A stretch of DNA of 64,000 nt from Talpa occidentalis (GCF_014898055.3 NW_023601104.1:73205106-73269105); one strand, 5' to 3'. Positions 1-12,290 are shown, counted from the stretch's first letter. Program-made: numbers and translations. Notes: generated by a model not told the origin, from the letters alone.

Positions 1-1268
1 TTGGCGTCTTCAAAAAACAATAGCTACCAGGAGGTATTTTGCACGCAGACTTGGAGATTGCTTCAGATGATGCTGTTCATAAACACACACAAACAGGTCC
101 ACCCACAAAAGCCAGCGATTACATTCTGCCACTCCCTGTCCCAAGCATCTGGCACAGTGACCAATAGCCCTCTGCCCCAGAAGTGGGTGCAACCTGAGAA
201 CACTGTCCACACAGGTAAGACTTGTAATGACAGCAGCAGTTACCCTCCCTACGAGCTAGTGCCTGCCTCCAAGGGCAGGGCCCACGTACTTAGGACATTA
301 AAGAGCATATATAAACAGTAGCTTAGAGGAGCTCAGGGAATGAAGAACTGTGTGATTAGTGATGGTTATTAGTGACCATTGTTCTCCTTGTCCTGGCCCA
401 AGAATGATTCCTCCAAGAACGTCCACTTTGTATGTAAGGGAGCTTAGTTTGGAGCTGCAGCAAACTGGAGGTGCTCTGAAACTTTGCTATTAATCCACCA
501 GTTGTAGAGAGAGAGGAAAGAGCTCCAAGTGAAGTTCTCTTCTTAAAAATTAATATATAAAAATGAAAATTTTAGAGCCCCCTTATGCCACGCAAAGAGA
601 AACGAATCGATTCTCGGTGTGGTGAGTCACATAATGGAGGGCGTTAGGGCAGGTTTAACATGAATAAGATATTGATTTCTCCTCGTTACTTGATTCAACT
701 TTATTCTTCTTGAATTGCCAGAGGCCTCGGTGACAACATAGACTGTGGTCTGGAGGGCAATTGGAAGTTGTATTTTCTGGTCCTTTATTTATTTGTTAAA
801 GTTTTACACTAACAACATCTGAGTGAAAGGGGATTCGGTTAAAGTCAACGAGGATGTCTAACCCTTTTTGAACTTAATAAAGTGAACAGGGTGCTTCTGA
901 GGCACCAAGAAAAGAACTAGGCAGACCGTGTTTAGCATATCTATGCTATTTGAGGATAGGAGGAAGGGTTTGGTTTATTTTTTTATTTGTCAAAATTTGA
1001 TAATGTGTTAATATAATCCTGTTAATATTTTATATAATACAAAAAAGGTTTTAAGGAAAAAATGAACATCCCTTCTCATGAACCGCCCCCTCCCCAATCC
1101 ATATATCTTATTGATAACACTATTAACACATAGATATATGTCCATCCAGAGTTTTCTGTGCATTGGCATTCATATGCACATATATAATATTGCTCTTACA
1201 AAAAAAGAAATCATATCATACTTATTATTCTGGGATGCAAAGTGTCTTAGACATCATTCCATGTCAGG
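1..1268. other. Unassigned non-coding DNA
   Basis: I recognise no gene or repeat family here. The sequence is AT-rich with short homopolymer runs around 540-560 and 980-1060. Open frames of up to about 106 codons at the left edge have no start context, domain or codon pattern that suggests a gene. Confidence 0.5.
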
Positions 1269-1285
1269 CACCCCTCAGAATTTTT

Positions 1286-1560
1286 TTTTTAAACATTTAT
1301 TTATTTCTTTATTTATTTATACAAGAATCGGGGTACAGACCAGATGCGTGGGAGGGTGAAAGGATTCACCAGAGACAGAGCAGGGAACAGAACAGGCAGA
1401 CTGACAAAATACACTGCTGAGGGGAGCAGCAGGCAAGACAGGAAAGGTCTGCAGCACCATGTGGGACCCTCACTGGCAGGCCGGAATTGATCCGGTGCTG
1501 CAGAGGCTGCGGACAACTTCACAGCTCAGCGCTCAACCGCCTGCGCCACCAGGGGAGGCC
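1286..1560 (-). mobile_element. tRNA-derived SINE, subfamily 1, antisense
   Basis: Full-length-type SINE on the minus strand. On the plus strand it starts with an AT-rich tail (AAATAAAT-type units read as TTTATTTATT), then the body (CACTGCTGAGGGGAGCAG), then the tRNA-like head ending in GCGCCACCAGGGGAGGCC, which carries the pol III A and B boxes in reverse. It is flanked by an imperfect 17-bp target-site duplication at 1269-1285 (CACCCCTCAGAATTTTT) and 1561-1577 (CACCTCTCAGAATTTTT). This is the signature of L1-mediated retrotransposition. It matches the copies at 30.8, 41.0 and 45.0 kb in the tRNA-like head. Confidence 0.93.
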
Positions 1561-1577
1561 CACCTCTCAGAATTTTT

Positions 1578-2262
1578 AACAGTCACAGAGTCCTGTAACA
1601 CAGATCCCCCTTGACTGACTTAACCATTCTCCAGTGATGAGCTTTCCACTGTTTCCAGTTTCAACTGATACAATAATGCCACAGAGCTCGCACACTCTCG
1701 CCTCACAGAAAGTCCCTTGACACAGGGGCAGCCAGATGAGAGGCACAGTGAAGGGAGAATAGGTCTGGGCTGGGATGGCAGGGGTAAGTCTGGGGTTACC
1801 ACCTGTCTGCCCTGGTAGGCCATGGCTGCAGAGATAGACTCAGGACAAGCATCCCCCCACTTCTTGACTCAACCCTCCCACATTGCTCAAAATAAGTGTA
1901 GATGAGGCTAAGAATGAGCTGGCCACCATGACTAAGCCTCACTGTTAAGATGAGGGTGTTGAGGCCAAGAAAGCTGATTGGATCCAATAACCTAGTGCAT
2001 GTGGGAAGTAAATATTCAGCGATAAATACAGAGCATTTGGAATCAATACAACAAAGAGAACAAACACATATCTGCGGTATCTAGAGAGGACAGACATTTT
2101 TGTCAGGGCCATAGCTGGAGAGAAAGGCAGGAGGAGAGGATGAAAGATCTGAATTACCTGAGAATTTATTCAAGAGACTAGGTTCAACGGAATACTCCCA
2201 AATGTGTTTGAATGGGCAAGATCAAGTTTCTTACCATCAATAAAAAAGATTTGAATGTTGCA
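1578..2262. other. Unassigned non-coding DNA
   Basis: No gene or nameable repeat seen. Open frames on the minus strand (about 65 codons) show no recognisable protein. Confidence 0.45.
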
Positions 2263-2712
2263 TTTGTTTCCTAAAGTTGTTGTTACTAAACACCACCAAC
2301 TGGGTGCCTGAAACAATAGAAATTCATTCTCTCACAATTTTCTTTCTCAGTTATGGGGCTAGAAGTCCAAGATCTAGATGTTCATGTGGTTATTGCCTTC
2401 TAAGAACCAAGAGAGAAACTGCTCACTGCTTTTCCCCACCCTGTCCTCCCAACCTCAACTTCAAGGGGGTTGTCTTCGGTGCCCTTGGCTTGCAGAAGAA
2501 GCACTCTGATCTCTGCCATTCCCTCCAATGGTGTTCTTCCTGTCTGCCTGTCTGTGTCTAAACAAGGACACCAGTCATATGGTTTAGAACCATCCTAATG
2601 ACCTCGTTTTAATTTCAATACCTCTATAAAGACCCTATCTCCAAATAAGATTATAATCTGAGGCACTAGAACTTTTCTTTTGGGGAAAACAAATTTCAGT
2701 CCATAACAAGTG
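2263..2712 (+). repeat. Ancient interspersed repeat, copy 1 of 3 (TTTCCTA...CCATAACA family)
   Basis: This begins near GTTTCCTAAAGTTGTTGTTA. It then runs through ATTCATTCTCTCACAATTTT, GGGGCTAGAAGTCCAAG, AAGGACACCAGTCATATGG and AAAGACCCTATCTCCAAATA, and ends at CAGTCCATAACA. The same ordered modules recur at 46.2 and 55.4 kb, all in the same orientation. I know this as a very common old mammalian repeat but will not assign a family name from memory. Divergence between the copies indicates considerable age. Confidence 0.75.
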
Positions 2713-3640
2713 TTAACACCTGAATTATGTAGACTGACACTTGTACCCCTACTGGTCTATTTCACTTGCATTAAGAATCAAGAAAAGCAGCAGTGAGGTC
2801 TGGCCTTGAAGATGCTTGTTCTGTCACTTAGAAAACATTTTCACTCAAGTTTGTTTCTATGTTTAGCAGAATTTACAAATAATCTCCTGAAAATCCACTG
2901 CCTTATTTCAGCAGAGGCAAAACCCTGGAGGCTCCAGGGATGACCCCACTGGCCACCAAGTCCACCAGAGAAGTGGCCTCAGAGGCAGCAGGGTAATGTA
3001 AGCAGTGGAGCGTCCTGCATTGCAACCGTAGCATAAGAGATACCAAGGACTAGCCAAGAAGGCCTCCCAGGGTGACTGGGAGCAGAGAGAAGTACAGAGG
3101 CTAGGAAACTCAGCTGATGGGTCCATTTGACATATTCCTCAAGACCCATAACCTCCTCATAATTCACATTCCTGCTCATCCCAGCAAAAGCTAGAGAGTG
3201 ACCTCAGGACGTGGTCTCTGGGGATGAAGGTTAGGTGCCTGTGGCAGCATTTTGAATTGTCAAGTAGAAAGCAGGCAAGATTAATTCTAAACTCAGAGAG
3301 GAAGAAACCTATCAGAAGCCAGTTCACTCTCAACTGATCAATACCTGAAATGAGGTCAGCAGCTCAGCAACAGCAGGCATTTTGTGGAGTTTCTGAAGTA
3401 CTGTGGAGCCTGCCATTCTCTCTTGACAGTTTCTATAATATCATGTCCAGTTAGGCAGTTGGTTATGGAGCCTACTCCAAGGCTATCATTTTCTTCATGT
3501 ATGTCAGAAGTTGACAGCTCGTGGAGGGTGGGTTTGTCAGCACAATAAGGAGCTAAACTGCTAGAAATGACTGCTGTACATTCTGTCTAGAGTGTACCTT
3601 AGAAAATCTCTTGTGACGAAAACACAGAGACAAACCACAG
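2713..3640. other. Old degraded segment with a diverged internal repeat
   Basis: No gene seen. The part at about 2875-2990 is similar to 5272-5390 (see that entry), so this area may be the remains of an old LTR element or an old local duplication. I cannot name the family. Confidence 0.35.
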
Positions 3641-4010
3641 GGAGCTGATGAGTGGCTCACACCTAACTGTTAGATCAGGTTTACTCAGAAAAGCACAAAT
3701 TGCATATTATGCTCACCGCAGGGCGGAAGTGCTAGAAAATCACCAGTATGACTGGTGGGGTACGGTAAATAAATCACCACCTGATACCATGACTCTGACT
3801 GGGGAATCTAGGCAGCTGATGTATACCACCTACAGAGTTCCCAGGGACATACTCCAGTCACCCAGGTGGGGGCTTAATACATCCCTTGAATGGTCCCCCC
3901 TCTTCGTCATCACTTCCTCCTTCCTCTGCTGGTATTTCCATATATTACTTCCCAAATAAACTCCTGGCACCCAAAGCCTTGCCTCAGGGAAGACCCAACC
4001 TAGGACAACT
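3640..4010 (+). mobile_element. Possible old LTR end
   Basis: The 3' part has CCCAAATAAACTCCTGGCAC followed by CTTGCCTCAGGGAAG and ACCCAACCTAGGACAAC. This layout resembles the poly(A) signal and R/U5 end of an endogenous-retrovirus LTR. The AATAAA lies at about 3955-3960. The 5' boundary and target-site duplication were not found, so the call rests on this 3' motif alone. An open frame of 103 codons inside it has no recognisable domain. Confidence 0.35.
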
Positions 4011-5271
4011 ACCCACTAAATTGGATTGTTCCCATTCACCAAAATATCATTAAGTTCTGAATGTGGATTTTCTGAAAAATCTGTGTTCAGCACTGTGTGG
4101 ACTGGGAAAATGCAACATACATGGCAGACAACCTCTGGGATGGGCTGCAGGTGAGAATGGTAGTGAAGGGGGCAGAGAACAGTAGATCTCACTGAGACAG
4201 TAAGGATGGGTGCAGAGGAAATATTTTCTCCCATTCCTACAACAGATCTGAAAGTAAGAACAGCGCACTCTCTCACATCTTTTTCATTCCTTTCCATGTG
4301 CTGATACAAGGAGGTGTCATATACATGGGACTAATTCTCACTGGCTCTGTATGGATCTAGCCTGTCCACAGACCTCAGGAATCTCTGCACTTTTCTCCAC
4401 ACTTGCCCACACCTTAAAAATCTACCTTTTACCCTGGTGGACTCTAGATGCCCTGTTTTTGATCAGAGGGTCAATAGTTCAATTCAGACAGAGAAGACTA
4501 TGATGATATGTGCTGGTGTCCAGCCAAGTGCTCCCTGGATTGAAATAAGGCAAGTTCTCTGAGCTCTTTGGGGTTCCTGGGCCCAGTTCATGCCTTGTCC
4601 AAGATCCAGAGGGCAGATAACATGAATACTAGTTCTTTCAAATACCAGCAGCCATCACATATGCTACTTACATGATGGAACAACGGGAGAAGGGCCCTTT
4701 CTCTTACATGGTTGGCAGAGAAGTGTTTTATGGCTTCCTTTTGTGAGTTAAAGTTCAGATGGCCAACCCAGGAATAAATAGGCAGCAGCAGGTGGCAGGA
4801 ATCACACAGCCCAGCTCCAGCTGCAAACATCTGGCTTCACTTGGACTCCCTGAATGAAAATTAGTTCTCCTCACCTCCTCAAAACACCTGCTCTGAAAAG
4901 CATACAGCCTGACTGACAGTGGCACAGGAATGAGGACCATTTGTGTAGCCTTAACCAAGTACTTCAATTCTCAGAACTGCAGAGGAACCTCTTTTCCTCC
5001 TACCTTTTGCCCAAATCCACATTGTTAGATCTCCATGAACAAACTTGATTATCCTCTGGCAAGTCTTTTTGATTTTGTGCTGCAACCAGACCCCAAAGTG
5101 TCTTGCACCCAAACTCTACTCCATTGACTAGAACATCTGAATGCTTCTTCCAGCTTTAGGACTCTCTTTTTCTGGAATACAGAATCCCCCACACTTGAAA
5201 CTTCTTGTCACCTCAATTCCTCCAGCATGAGAGTCACTGCCTCACCCTACCTGGAAGTCAAGTAACTAAAT
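4011..5271. other. Unassigned non-coding DNA, possibly degraded retroviral interior
   Basis: No gene or clear repeat. It lies between an LTR-like end and a sequence duplicated from 2.9 kb, so an old retroviral interior is possible. The frames on either strand are short and show no reverse transcriptase, protease or integrase motif that I can see. Confidence 0.3.
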
Positions 5272-5390
5272 GCAAATAATCTCCTGAAAAGCTCCTTTAC
5301 AGGCAAAACTCTCAAGGCTCTAGAGAAGACCACACTGGTCACCAAGTCCATCAGAGAAGAAACCCTTGGAAGGAGCACAGTTATCATTAC
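5272..5390 (+). repeat. Diverged second copy of the 2.9-kb segment
   Basis: The order AATAATCTCCTGAAAA, AGGCAAAAC, CTCAAGGCTC, CACACTGGTCACCAAGTCCA, TCAGAGAAG parallels 2875-2990, where the matching modules are AATAATCTCCTGAAAA, GAGGCAAAACCC, TGGAGGCTCC, CCCCACTGGCCACCAAGTCC and CCAGAGAAG. Both copies are in the same orientation, about 2.4 kb apart. They may be two copies of one ancient interspersed repeat or an old tandem duplication. Confidence 0.6.
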
Positions 5391-6785
5391 TGGGTTGTGC
5401 ACTGCAAAGGAGGGAGAGCCACGTGCTGTGTCCCACAGGCCCAGGGCAGAGAGGAGGAGATAGACACCAACAGGGGCAGCAGACCCCCTTTCTGGGGTAG
5501 ACTCTATGCCCTCTGGGCTATATGACAAATTCATTTCTAAGAGATGTGATGAGTGCAGAAGTTCCATAACAGTGAGATCTTGCAAAAACTATTTCTAAGG
5601 TACTGGCCTACGTAAGTCAAGTGAGGTGGATTTGTGCTAACCAAGGGAGTTTAGACTATCATGGGCAGTTCCCTGTAGTGGGGCTTGATCAGAAGAATGG
5701 TCTCCCTCCTCCTAGGAACTCTTAGTCTCTCCATTACCTGATGCTCCAGAAAAGTCATCAGGCCTCTGCTGAGGCAAAACACAAAGGGGGGCCCAACCCT
5801 GAGCAAAAAAAATCAGAATAACCAGAACAATTGTGACCTAGGGGAAAGGAAACCCATCAACTGTCCCTTCTTTACAAGAGATGCACAATTCAAATTCAAC
5901 ATTACAGATGTTTTACCTACAGAGTAAAAATCTAAAATGTTGTTTATGCTGTCCAGCCCAAATGCCTTTGACAGGATGGGTGAATATTAAAGGCCCCTGG
6001 CTGGGACCTTTGGTTGTGGCTGCCACTCTTTCCACCAGGATGGACACTTTAGACTATTCCTAGAATATCATTCTTTGTGTCAAGTGTAGTTATTTTGCTC
6101 ACATCTCACACCTTTGGTCTACTGGTGTAAATCTTGGACTGAGAGCTAGTAACCCCAGTTTGGGCCTCGCTCAGCACTGAACAGCTACAGATCAAGGGGA
6201 TATCTCATACCTGTTCTAAATCCACCCTTCCCTACTTCAGAAAATAGATGGATAAACCAGGAAATTGCTAAGGTTATTTCCATCTCCTAAAATATCTCTA
6301 CTTCTACTCAATTTAAAGATATACAGAGGTTTAATTGCTGGCATAAGCCATGTTCAGGAAAGGGGGTAAGAGAGGCAGATGGTTGAGAATAACACCTTTT
6401 CAAGACACCATTAAAAAGTAATTTATATTTCAAGACTCCCATTCTGTCTTCTTGGAAAGCCTGAAAGAAATTCCTTCTTTTATCTGGTTGCCAGACAACC
6501 TTTCTATGGAAGCTTTCATTTTCCTCTTTTAAAAAGAAATATAAATCTGGCATTGGATACCAGGTTAGGAGGAAAAGCTGACTTCAGGTGTCCCTCTGCA
6601 AGAATATGAATTATGGTTGCCTATCAGTAGTTTGACTGAAATTGAAAGAATTTAAGGAGAACACTTTCAGGTAGCTGATAAAAGTAAAAATGACTAGTAG
6701 ATACCGGAGGCTAGAAAAAGCCATAGAAAGGATGATAATTAAATGGTTCATTATATTTAGTGATTCTCTATATCACAAAAAAGTC
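5391..6785. other. Unassigned non-coding DNA
   Basis: No gene or named repeat recognised. Frames of up to 112 codons on the minus strand overlap the duplicated segment and have no recognisable protein content. Confidence 0.4.
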
Positions 6786-6950
6786 TTCCAAATAGTATTT
6801 CATCCTCCTATTAACCTTTTGAGTAAGAAGAACAGATAGTCCCTTTTTAAACTGATGAACAAATTACACCCAAAAGAATAAAATGACTTGCCTTATATTT
6901 CCATATCCAAATAATGGCAGAGCCCAGGTTTGCAGCCTCCAGCTTGGTAT
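6786..6950 (-). repeat. MIR SINE fragment, antisense
   Basis: The degraded antisense MIR signature is visible: AACTGATGAACAAATTACAC, AAAATGACTTGCC and GGCAGAGCCCAGGTTTGCAG. These correspond to the complement of the MIR head and core. MIR is an ancient tRNA-derived SINE common to all mammals. Confidence 0.6.
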
Positions 6951-7344
6951 TTGACTTTTGGGTGAGCATCTACAGGAGAGAAAGAAAGGTTATTTTCATC
7001 ACTCAGCTACCCTTGGTTCAGCAGCCCCAAGAAGGGCCAGGACAGAGAAATGAAAAGACACACAGGCCAATAGGTAGTATAAATCTAGGCAAGAAAATCC
7101 TGGGTTACTTTTATAAGGGCAGGAAGAATCACATTTCCTTTGTCTCAATTCCCTGCCCAGCCCCTGGGAGAATATTCTTTCCAGGGCAACCAGGGCATCT
7201 CCATTTTTCAGGAATCAGCACCATGTTTTAGAAAGGAACAGAAAGAGGCTCAACGATTGGAACCCTAACATTAGGATAATGCCAAATTCAGCAAAAGAAA
7301 TTATTTTCTTTCCATCCCTGGTACCACCTGCCAGTCTACAGAAA
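6951..7344. other. Unassigned non-coding DNA
   Basis: Nothing recognised apart from a non-conserved open frame of 105 codons that starts inside the MIR fragment. Confidence 0.4.
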
Positions 7345-7440
7345 TAAAGACCATTTGTCACATTGTAATTTATTTGTTTATATGTCTATCTTTCTATTAG
7401 ACTGTAAATCCCTTAAAGACAAAGACTGATGAAGCATTCA
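7345..7440 (+). repeat. L2 LINE 3'-end fragment
   Basis: TTATTAGACTG-type sequence (CTATTAGACTGTAAATCCC) followed by TTAAAGACAAAGACTG corresponds to the L2 3' untranslated region, whose family pattern is a 'tagactgtaagctcc' block then 'gggcagggact'. Only a short fragment remains. Confidence 0.55.
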
Positions 7441-8089
7441 GGTAGGCTGAAATTGGCAGGGAGAAACCACTTCCACTTAATCTGTAAAGTTACATGCCTG
7501 ATTTATTTGATCAAGAATGCTAGAGCTGAAGCAGAGGAGGCTGTTCTTAGCAGTTTCCCTTAGTGCCCAGGGTACCTGAGGGACTAGGTCTCAGGGTGCT
7601 GCCCAAGCCTAATCTTCTCATACCTAAGACTTGCATCACTGCTCAAGAATGTATGCAAACAATTCATGCCTTTGATAGGAACTATTTCTGAATACCCAAA
7701 ATCCTTTTGGTTATTAGGTCAAATCCAGTATCGACAAGGCCACATGCAGAGGAAAGGGATGAGATAGGAGGACAGCATATAAATCAAGTATCACACTCTT
7801 CAAGGACAATACAACTATCTCCAGGTGCCCAGAGAGCTGGGAAATTTATTTCCCTACCATTTCTTAATTATTTTGCTCCCTTGTGCCTATACAAAATCTG
7901 GCCCATGGTTTGCACCTCACATGGATTCTTCAATTGACTACATTACTTATTTCTTATAGCTGGATTCCATGCAAACTACACAAACATGAGCTTTGGAGAC
8001 ATTAAGTGGCTTAAATGTTGACCCAGTCAGTTGGTGGCAAAACCTTGGTCTATGAGCATTAATTTCACACTTTTCTTCTATTATACCAT
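7441..8089. other. Unassigned non-coding DNA
   Basis: No gene or repeat recognised. Confidence 0.4.
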
Positions 8090-8485
8090 ACAACTCTTCT
8101 CCTTCTAAAAATCTGCAGGAGTTCCCTGTGGTTTAGCACATCAAAGTTCAACGTTTCTGCTGTGTCCTTTTCCCCAAGTGCTCCCAATCTCTCCATCTTT
8201 TTCCACATTAACCAAAGATTCTCTTTGTAGTCAAGCATACCTGCTGGTTATTCTTTCATTCCTGTCTTCTCATAAATCCTTGACCAGACATCCCCTGCCT
8301 ATTTTTACAAATTCATATCTCTATTTTTCTCCAGGAAGTCCACCCAAACTAGTACCACTTTACTCCATTCTACTTTAGCCACTCCCCCGTCAGCATTTCA
8401 ACAGGGCTTATATTCTCTTCATGGTTTACACGGACAGACCGACATTGAATAAAGATTTGTTGAGTGAATAAATATTCTATGGATT
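8090..8485 (+). repeat. L2 LINE 3' fragment
   Basis: Pyrimidine-rich L2 3' sequence ending in TTGAATAAAGATTTGTTGAG followed by TGAATAAATATTC, which resembles the L2 terminus (AATAAATATTTGTTGAATGAA). The reverse transcriptase domain is absent. Confidence 0.6.
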
Positions 8486-8569
8486 CTGTTTCTGAGCCAT
8501 CTCCCAAATGACTTGTTCCCACTGCTACAGTCACAGGTAAGCCTCTCATAATTGTTCCCATGGACAATC

Positions 8570-9150
8570 AAAATAGCTTCCTAAAACCGTCCTCTGCTTT
8601 CAGTCTCCTACTCAGACTCCACAGGCCACCAGACTGAACTTTCTAAAAAAAAAAAAAAATCTGATCACAGTTTGTATTTTTCAGGGCTTTCAATGCTTTT
8701 AGGGAAAAGTCTAAAGCTGTTAGCACGGCTTCCAAATCTCATCACAACAAGTCTCAAACAATTCTATTTGTCTCCATTACTTTCCACTGATGCTATATCC
8801 ATGTTTGAATTACCTTCAAACACAGGTGAATAACTTGTCAATGCTATTCCTTTGGCCAGAGACATCTCTGCCTGATGAACTTTTTCTTATATTTTCGGAC
8901 TTATCACAAATATCACCACCACAGCCTAGATGACTGCTCAATCCAACTATACTCTGAACCCCACCACCAATTTAGTCCAGGGACAGGTCCCTGTGCACAA
9001 TGCACTGAAATTTCTTGCTGGTCACTCTTGTCCCTTGTTTTGTGAGCCTCTTTAAAGCAGGACCAGATGTTCTTGTCTTTTACATTCACAGTATCTAGCT
9101 CCTAGGATGCTCTCAGTGTTGCTGATTAAATGAACAAAGCATTTCATTCA
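8570..9150 (+). repeat. L2 LINE 3' fragment
   Basis: Second, adjacent L2-like segment in the same orientation, ending in ACAGTATCTAGCTCCTAGGA and TGATTAAATGAAC. An A-run at about 8646-8660 interrupts it. Highly diverged. Confidence 0.55.
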
Positions 9151-9219
9151 CACCATGTAAATTTGCATTCACACAAACCCAACACTTTGAGTTGAAAAAT
9201 GATACTACAAAATATCTTT

Positions 9220-9345
9220 TTCTAAACCGATTATTTTTCCTATGAAGAAATTTCAACCTACAAGGATACAAGTGATTTTCCCAAGATCATGAAGAGGCAA
9301 CAAAGGACCCTGATTGATACCACCTTCTGCTTTTTGGTGCATAGG
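9220..9345 (-). repeat. MIR SINE fragment, antisense
   Basis: CCTATGAAGAAATTTCAAC and TTCCCAAGATCATGAAGAGG correspond to the complement of the MIR core (a 'gatgaggaaactgag ... gcccaaggtcac' pattern). Degraded. Confidence 0.45.
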
Positions 9346-10825
9346 AAGTCATGATGTCCTAGAACAGAGTAAGCAGCTCAAGGGAACACATTTTTAAAGT
9401 GTCCTCTACCTTCTTTTACATTTCCTATACAAATGCCTCTATATCTTTGTCTAAATTCAACAAATGTCACAGACTGAATGACATTTGTAGACCTACATCT
9501 CTGCTTTGCCACTGTAGTGTTACTCCTTGATAATATTCTAAGCACATTTTAGTGAGTCAATTCAGTTTCTTGAAATGTTAAAAATTCCTTAGATCCCTTG
9601 AATTTTTTAACTCCTCCTAGGATGATATGCATATTTAAAGATTTAAGTTAAATAATTATGGACACTGATTTGTTCTAATATCCAAGATAAAATTAGAAAG
9701 TTCCCAATTTATACAATAAATTTAGACAGGCATCAACGTCTAACTCTTCCATTCAAACTTTTGTCTCACAATATGATGCTAAGGATAATTTGCACTTTTC
9801 AGATGGAAAAAGTCAAAGAAAGATGATAATAGTGATAATCAGAGTAATAACAGACACATGGAGGAGCAGCAAAAGAAGTGACTCTGTCAGTCAGTGGGAA
9901 AATGAGGCGCTCAGATTCCTCCTTACTCTTTTTTTTTTTTCAATCTTCTACAACACTAACACAAAGAGAAATGCTCCTTTTCAGGGAAAAAAATGATGAA
10001 TTCCTACTTTACTCTTTTGAGCTATACAAGGCAAAGTGCCTCTGAATTCATCACTGCTTCCTATCTGTTGACACTATCAGTTCTAACTTTGCATTCTTCT
10101 AACAACAGAAAGTTAGTTTTAAAAGGTTCCAAGAATTTTGTTCAAGTAGATACACAACAAAGATTTTTCAATCATTTGCCATAGAAAGGGAAATGGCCAC
10201 TTTAGAGAGATTTAGTAGCTTTTAACAGTACATTCTGTGCTAATGTATGCACAGCCTGTAAGCGAGGAGGTTATCTTTACACTCCTGCTAATACACTCCA
10301 TTTCCACTCTTTTGTCCTGCTTATACTTAAAACAGGCTTCAGTAGTCACATTCCTGTCATTTTGTGCTATCTCAAAGTTAAATCATAATGAGCTTTGAGA
10401 TTGTTAGTTATTTCTCTCTTGTTTCTGCAGAAATGCGGGCTCCTTTTCCATTTTAGAGGATCTAAGCCTCCAGGTTTCTATGATTGCCTCTCACGCCTTC
10501 TCTCGTCTTTTATTCTCTTCTCTTCTTTGGCTCAAAAAGCAAACTCATTACCAAACCAAATGTATAAGCCTCCCACACAGAATCTGGAGGAGAAAGACAT
10601 CCCATTTAACTGAGAGGAGGCATTTCTGAGGCTAGCCTGGGCCCTCAGCATCCCCAGCCTGCAGGACATGCCAAGTGTAGCCAGACTGAATACAGACCCA
10701 TTTTCTCGGGGACTGCTCTGTCATCTGAACAAAGCCATTGACTTGGGAAAGCAGCTATTTTTTCCTTGGATCACACTATTACTAGACAGTTTGCAATTTA
10801 AAAACTAAAATGTTTACAATAATAA
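9346..10825. other. Unassigned non-coding DNA
   Basis: No gene or named repeat seen. Open frames of 60-72 codons here are AT-rich chance frames. Confidence 0.4.
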
Positions 10826-10828
10826 CAA

Positions 10829-11095
10829 TGTCATGATAATAGCAAACATTTATGAGCCTTATATGTGCCAGGCACTCATCAAGGTATTTTACATGTATTC
10901 TCTCTTTTAAGCCTCACAACTACTCTGTGAGGTATATGCTATAATGACCTTTATTTTACAGATGAAAAAACTGAAGCTTAGAGAGGTGAGTAACTTGCCC
11001 GAGATCACAGATATAGTGGGCGGAAGATGTAGACTAAATTTCAGATGCTCTGGCTCTGAAGTCATGATCTTTACCACTGTGCTATGCTGCTTCAA
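10829..11095 (-). repeat. MIR SINE, nearly full length, antisense
   Basis: Clear complement of MIR: TATATGTGCCAGGCACTC, then AACTACTCTGTGAGGTA, TTTACAGATGAAAAAACTGA, AGAGAGGTGAGTAACTTGCC, and the tRNA-like head complement near ACCACTGTGCTATGCTGC. Confidence 0.85.
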
Positions 11096-11179
11096 ATTAA
11101 ATGACAAATGCATCTATGAATAATATTCTTCTCACAAAAACTGTCATGGAATCCATCTTGAAATTCAGAGAAGAGATAA

Positions 11180-11370
11180 TAAAAATAATAAGAACATTTA
11201 TTAAAGGCTTACTATGTGCTAGATATGCAACTTACAACAATCTTATAGGTAGGTGTTATTATTACTCCTCATTTTCCAAATGAGGAGGTAGGTTAAGTAG
11301 CTTACCCAAAATCACACAGTAATTGTCAGAGTTAGGGATTGAACTCCTGGGTTCTAACTCCTCTTGGTTT
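11180..11370 (-). repeat. MIR SINE, antisense
   Basis: Second MIR-type copy in the same orientation: ATTTATTAAAGGCTTACTAT, TTATAGGTAGGTGTTATTAT, GGTTAAGTAGCTTACCC and AGGGATTGAACTCCTGGG. Confidence 0.8.
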
Positions 11371-11538
11371 ACTTCTCCATCTTATTTCCAAAACATAAGG
11401 CAAATGAGGCGCAGAGGGGTGTAGTATGTTATGTAATACAATAACATGATGTAATTCTTTTCAAGGGTAGTTTTTAAAAAGCTCAAACCAAACTCCAGGT
11501 CTTCCTAGTCTTCACCAGAGCTGTCCTCCAGATGGTCC

Positions 11539-12005
11539 TGTTATAGAGCAACCCCGATATTGAACGGGTTCCTGCCTGTGGGTCCTCACCCGTGCGCTTA
11601 AAAGGGACTTATGAATACTCCACTACAGGCACACACAAAAGGTTAATAAAAGGTTTATTTACAAGAGAAAGGGAAATAAGGAAAATGTAAAACTCAGGGA
11701 GAAAATAGGGAAATAAAGTCTTTAATGCATCCTACCCTATCCGACGACCTGGAAACCCAAAGTCACTCTCAGAGCTGGCCGGACGCTGCGAGCTGGCGGA
11801 GAGCCAAAATGGGGATCCCCAAAGCCCACTTGTCTGCCTTTTATATCCACCTGGCTGCTTAACCCCACCCTCAGGTCCCAGCCACCTTCCCTTTGGTGGT
11901 GATGGGATTTGGAGTTCCCAGTGTCTTTGGCTTTGACCTGGGGTGGGGGTGGAGTCCACAAAGCCTATATGGAATTAGCTTTGGGACATCCTTTTCCCCT
12001 TAACA
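11539..12005 (-). mobile_element. Solo LTR, family A, class I (gammaretrovirus-like)
   Basis: A 467-bp LTR read on the minus strand. It begins TGTTAAGGGG and ends TATAACA, so it has TG...CA ends. It sits between 4-bp target-site duplications GTCC at 11535-11538 and 12006-12009. The minus strand carries a TATA box (GGATATAAAAGGC) and an AATAAA poly(A) signal. A 4-bp duplication is the usual footprint of gammaretroviral (ERV1) integrase. No interior or second LTR is attached, so this is a recombination product. By eye it is very similar to the copy at 15598-16066. Open frames of about 75 codons inside it are incidental. Confidence 0.93.
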
Positions 12006-12089
12006 GTCCTGAGTCGTGAATGTCACCCCTCCAATCATCCAGAAATCCAAATTAGGCACCCAAATCATTTCCAGTTCTTCTGTAATGTT

Positions 12090-12252
12090 CACTACCCTTC
12101 AGTCAATTTGTCATTATGACCGATTGAGTTTGTCACCAAATAATTCTTGAATCAATAACTTTTACCTATGGAATGAACTCCAAACCCCTTAATGTGGCCA
12201 TTTAAGGCCCTTCACAATCTTATCTCAACCTTTCTTGCCATCACAACTAATC

Positions 12253-12290
<38 letters not shown>

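Noticed and set aside
4011..6063. Degraded retroviral pol or env
   Set aside because: I could not find reverse transcriptase, integrase or envelope motifs in any frame; the possibility is left only as a low-confidence context note.
12255..12288. CRISPR-like or other regular array
   Set aside because: A simple CA repeat without spacers; no repeat-spacer array exists in the window.
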